DNA of 5,549 nucleotides, from assembly GCA_902727915.1 (NCBI GenBank), contig CACVAU010000046.1:1-5549 (forward strand), in the 5' to 3' direction. This DNA is from an uncultured Sulfurovum sp. Its GTDB lineage: Bacteria > Campylobacterota > Campylobacteria > Campylobacterales > Sulfurovaceae. The notes below the pieces were generated by a model, which ran no database searches, was not told the origin of the DNA, and saw nothing but the letters and a program-made list of their open reading frames with translations. The position numbers and the translations under genes were made by a program. Below, in pieces: positions 5,445-5,549 of this stretch (positions are counted from its first letter, which is position 1; the number at the start of each line of letters is the position of its first letter).

Positions 5445-5549
5445 AAGCGAGTTTTTGATGTTCTTTGGAAAGCTTAAAAAACATATCAACACTATAAGCT
5501 AAGATAAATGATTTTAGCTTGACTAGAAAGCCACGAATAGAAGTAGCTT
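5428..5549 (-). mobile_element. Possible insertion element, right part outside the window
   Basis: The PIN-like gene is interrupted at TTAA (5424-5427), after which the sequence CCCAAACTGCTAG begins and a convergent open frame runs in from the right edge. A TTAA-type target and a terminal sequence next to a transposase stop would fit an IS1380/IS4-like insertion sequence. The other end and any inverted repeat are outside the window, so this is an inference. Confidence 0.35.
5437..5549 (-). CDS. C-terminal end of a minus-strand gene, possibly a transposase
   Basis: From the right edge an uninterrupted 36-codon minus-strand frame ends at TAG (5437-5439): ATSIRGFLVKLKSFILAY, then SVDMFFKLSKEHQKLAFN. 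The pattern 'IR-xL-K-xxx-I ... xKLSxxHxxxxxF' resembles the tail of DDE transposases of the IS1380/IS4 kind, a weak match over a short stretch. It overlaps the 3' end of the PIN-like frame by 8 bp, in convergent orientation. Partial at the window edge. Confidence 0.45.
   Translation of the reverse strand, partial: ATSIRGFLVKLKSFILAYSVDMFFKLSKEHQKLAFN

Noticed and set aside
1..5549. CRISPR array, tRNA or rRNA
   Set aside because: No regularly spaced direct repeats and no tRNA-like or rRNA-like segments were seen on reading both strands.

Overview
The window is low-GC DNA. Its gene types and protein flavour (Lys/Ile/Asn-rich, a MarR fragment and a REP-associated transposase of the MGRSRYK type) would suit a free-living Campylobacterota such as the Sulfurimonas/Sulfurovum/Arcobacter groups. 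That assignment is an inference from general resemblance; there is no rRNA or housekeeping gene to fix it. The region reads as an accessory patch: one intact defence-type gene, one small antitoxin-like gene, and several genes cut short by repeats or insertion elements.

Layout. 3-752 (+) is the C-terminal part of an AAA-ATPase-like/PD-(D/E)XK protein that runs in from the left. 778-939 (-) is a MarR-family N-terminus that is cut off, yet keeps its ribosome binding site, a -10 box and a perfect operator palindrome (956-982). About 983-1275 has no gene but holds a nested set of inverted repeats (1111-1196). 1276-1485 (-) is a 69-residue ribbon-helix-helix-like, antitoxin-like protein. 1575-3500 (-) is a complete 641-residue OLD-family ATPase with a TOPRIM nuclease domain, the main intact gene, with an operator-like palindrome (3527-3554) across its likely promoter. 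3501-3815 is non-coding and carries two hairpins. 3816-4427 is a REP-associated tyrosine transposase (RAYT) pseudogene framed by two inverted 39-bp REP-like repeats. The right-hand repeat runs straight into the C-terminal part of a PIN-domain (VapC-like) toxin (4395-4727). 4833-5444 (+) is the N-terminal part of a different PIN-like protein, apparently cut by an insertion element whose transposase C-terminus lies on the minus strand (5437-5549).

A 21-bp sequence occurs twice in the same orientation, at 757-777 and 4730-4750. It directly follows the stop codons of the first gene and of the PIN fragment, and so brackets the 4-kb MarR/antitoxin/OLD/RAYT/PIN segment.

How it may work together. 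The OLD nuclease is probably a phage- or plasmid-defence effector. No UvrD-like GajB helicase, reverse transcriptase or other standard partner lies next to it; its only same-strand neighbour is the small antitoxin-like gene 89 bp downstream. Whether those two form a unit is the most interesting open question. Most of the rest is decay: repeated insertions of REP-like elements and transposases beside toxin, regulator and defence genes.
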